Below, piece by piece: positions 63,256-64,000 of a DNA stretch of 64,000 nt. Source of the stretch: Neckera pumila (lineage: Eukaryota > Streptophyta > Bryopsida > Hypnales > Neckeraceae). Both the position numbers and the translations under genes were made by a program. The notes under the pieces are model-generated. The model was given only the letters and a program-made list of their open reading frames with translations. It was not told the DNA's origin and did not search any database. The stretch spans positions 7,518,065 through 7,582,064 of the forward strand of contig OZ018416.1 of assembly GCA_963969595.1 (NCBI GenBank), written 5' to 3'. Numbering within the stretch: the stretch's first letter is position 1; every line of letters begins with the position of its first letter.

Positions 63256-63973
63256 CTACAGAACATCTAATTCAAATTTCTTGTTGTTTCTCTGCAACTG
63301 AATTGCAGTCTCTATCTTCATCCGCTCTATACGAGCAAACGATTCAGCAAGGCGATCCAATGCACTTGCCATGTCGCCGTTGATCCTTCGATGCTTCGCA
63401 ATTGCTCCACAAACTCCCAATAAATTACCATCACAAGTTGCAACATTGTTGACATCAACTTCCGCTTTGGCAATCTCAGTGCCAAAGACAGGGGCCTTTT
63501 GATCATTTGCACCAGGAACACCGTTGGCTTTTGTTGTCTCACTCAATATGGCATCCAAGGCATCATACCATATCCACCTTGCAAGCCAAAATTGTCCCTG
63601 GAAATGTTGTCCCCCAAAAATGTTGTCCCCTGGAATATCAGGAATATTGTTGACGCATCTTGGCCCACTTGTCCTTCAAATGCGTCCCCTTGCGGTTTGC
63701 CTCCATTGGAAATTCTGCAACCAATTTGACACGCATTGCATCCCAATTCTTGGCCCGGAAAGAATGCCAAAACCCCTCAACCATACGCTCATGGACCATA
63801 TCAAGTAAAAATTGTGTCTCGGCATTGCCCCACTCACGATGTTCGGTAGCGGGAGAACTCGTGGGCAATGCCAAAGGCAGAATGGAAGTAGTGGATGAAG
63901 GCACCAAAATTGGAGTTGCTATTAGAACCTCAACGGAATCCCCTTCAAACTCCCTCTCAAACTCATCCCCCAA
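63256..63973 (-). pseudogene. Myb/SANT-like ORF of the Harbinger element, frameshifted
   Basis: Second protein of PIF/Harbinger-type elements, a trihelix-like DNA-binding partner of the nuclease. The 5' part (63973-63638) contains REWGNAETQFLLDMVHERM and GTHLKDKWAKMRQQY, a Myb/SANT-like fold. The frame then shifts. NNIPDIPGDNIFGGQHF leads into the 3' part (to 63256), which ends with a helical DRLAESFARIERMKIETAIQ segment. No in-frame ATG is found before a stop at about 63976, where a CACTA-like end begins, so the 5' end is lost. Confidence 0.7.
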
Positions 63974-63974
63974 T

Positions 63975-64000
63975 CACTAGTAGAAAATTCAATTTTTCTA
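63975..64000 (+). mobile_element. CACTA-like terminus at the window edge
   Basis: CACTAGTAGAAAATTC resembles both ends of the 190 bp MITE at 62018-62207. It abuts the 5' end of the Myb/SANT-like ORF and probably marks another element extending beyond the window. Only 26 bases are visible. Confidence 0.5.

Overview
The window is nuclear DNA from a plant: a streptophyte, probably a land plant, and I cannot name the species. The evidence is intron-containing genes whose proteins read like plant orthologues (katanin p60, SCYL2, mitochondrial bL33), a telo-box in front of the ribosomal protein gene, and Tourist-, Stowaway-, pogo-, Harbinger- and CACTA-like DNA transposon remnants. I saw no convincing LTR retrotransposon. 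Genes are islands of moderate GC in very AT-rich, repeat-filled spacers, and no neighbours appear functionally linked as an operon would be.

Layout. 1-6.1 kb: AT-rich spacer with several small DNA elements. 6.1-10.8 kb (-): katanin p60, nine coding exons and 554 residues, with repeat copies in its introns. 10.8-20 kb: spacer with two ~0.9 kb TTAA-bounded elements, a miRNA-sized hairpin and a ~750 bp foldback. 20.0-25.3 kb (+): a multi-exon gene of about 950 codons that I do not recognise. 26.1-27.1 kb (-): Mn-dependent ADP-ribose/CDP-alcohol diphosphatase. 28.5-35.1 kb (+): SCYL2-type pseudokinase (15 exons, 896 residues) behind a duplicated leader that carries a decoy start codon. 38.0-38.1 kb (-): mitochondrial bL33. 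40.3-42.0 kb: two abutting TTAA elements. 43.3-45.8 kb (+): intronless TFIP11/STIPL1-type spliceosome disassembly factor. 47-51.7 kb: low-complexity DNA, a tandem duplication and a nest of TTAA elements. 52.1-55.7 kb (-): membrane-anchored cyclophilin-like protein (5 exons, 334 residues). 61.1-64 kb: a decayed PIF/Harbinger transposon (nuclease plus Myb/SANT-like ORF), broken by a 190 bp CACTA-type MITE and running into a second CACTA-type end at the window edge.

The most unusual signal is a dispersed set of about 0.75-0.93 kb non-coding elements bounded by TTAA, with inverted ends close to TTAACCCCTAAAGGACC. TTAA targets and CCC-starting termini are hallmarks of the piggyBac superfamily, which is not a usual component of plant genomes. 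Two copies abut and share one TTAA; another sits inside a different TTAA element. Other points of note are endocytic-adaptor motifs in the SCYL2 tail, a telomere-like minisatellite in a cyclophilin intron, and a catalytic D-to-N change in the Harbinger nuclease. Exon borders were placed by hand from GT/AG sites, reading frame and family conservation; no transcript data were available.
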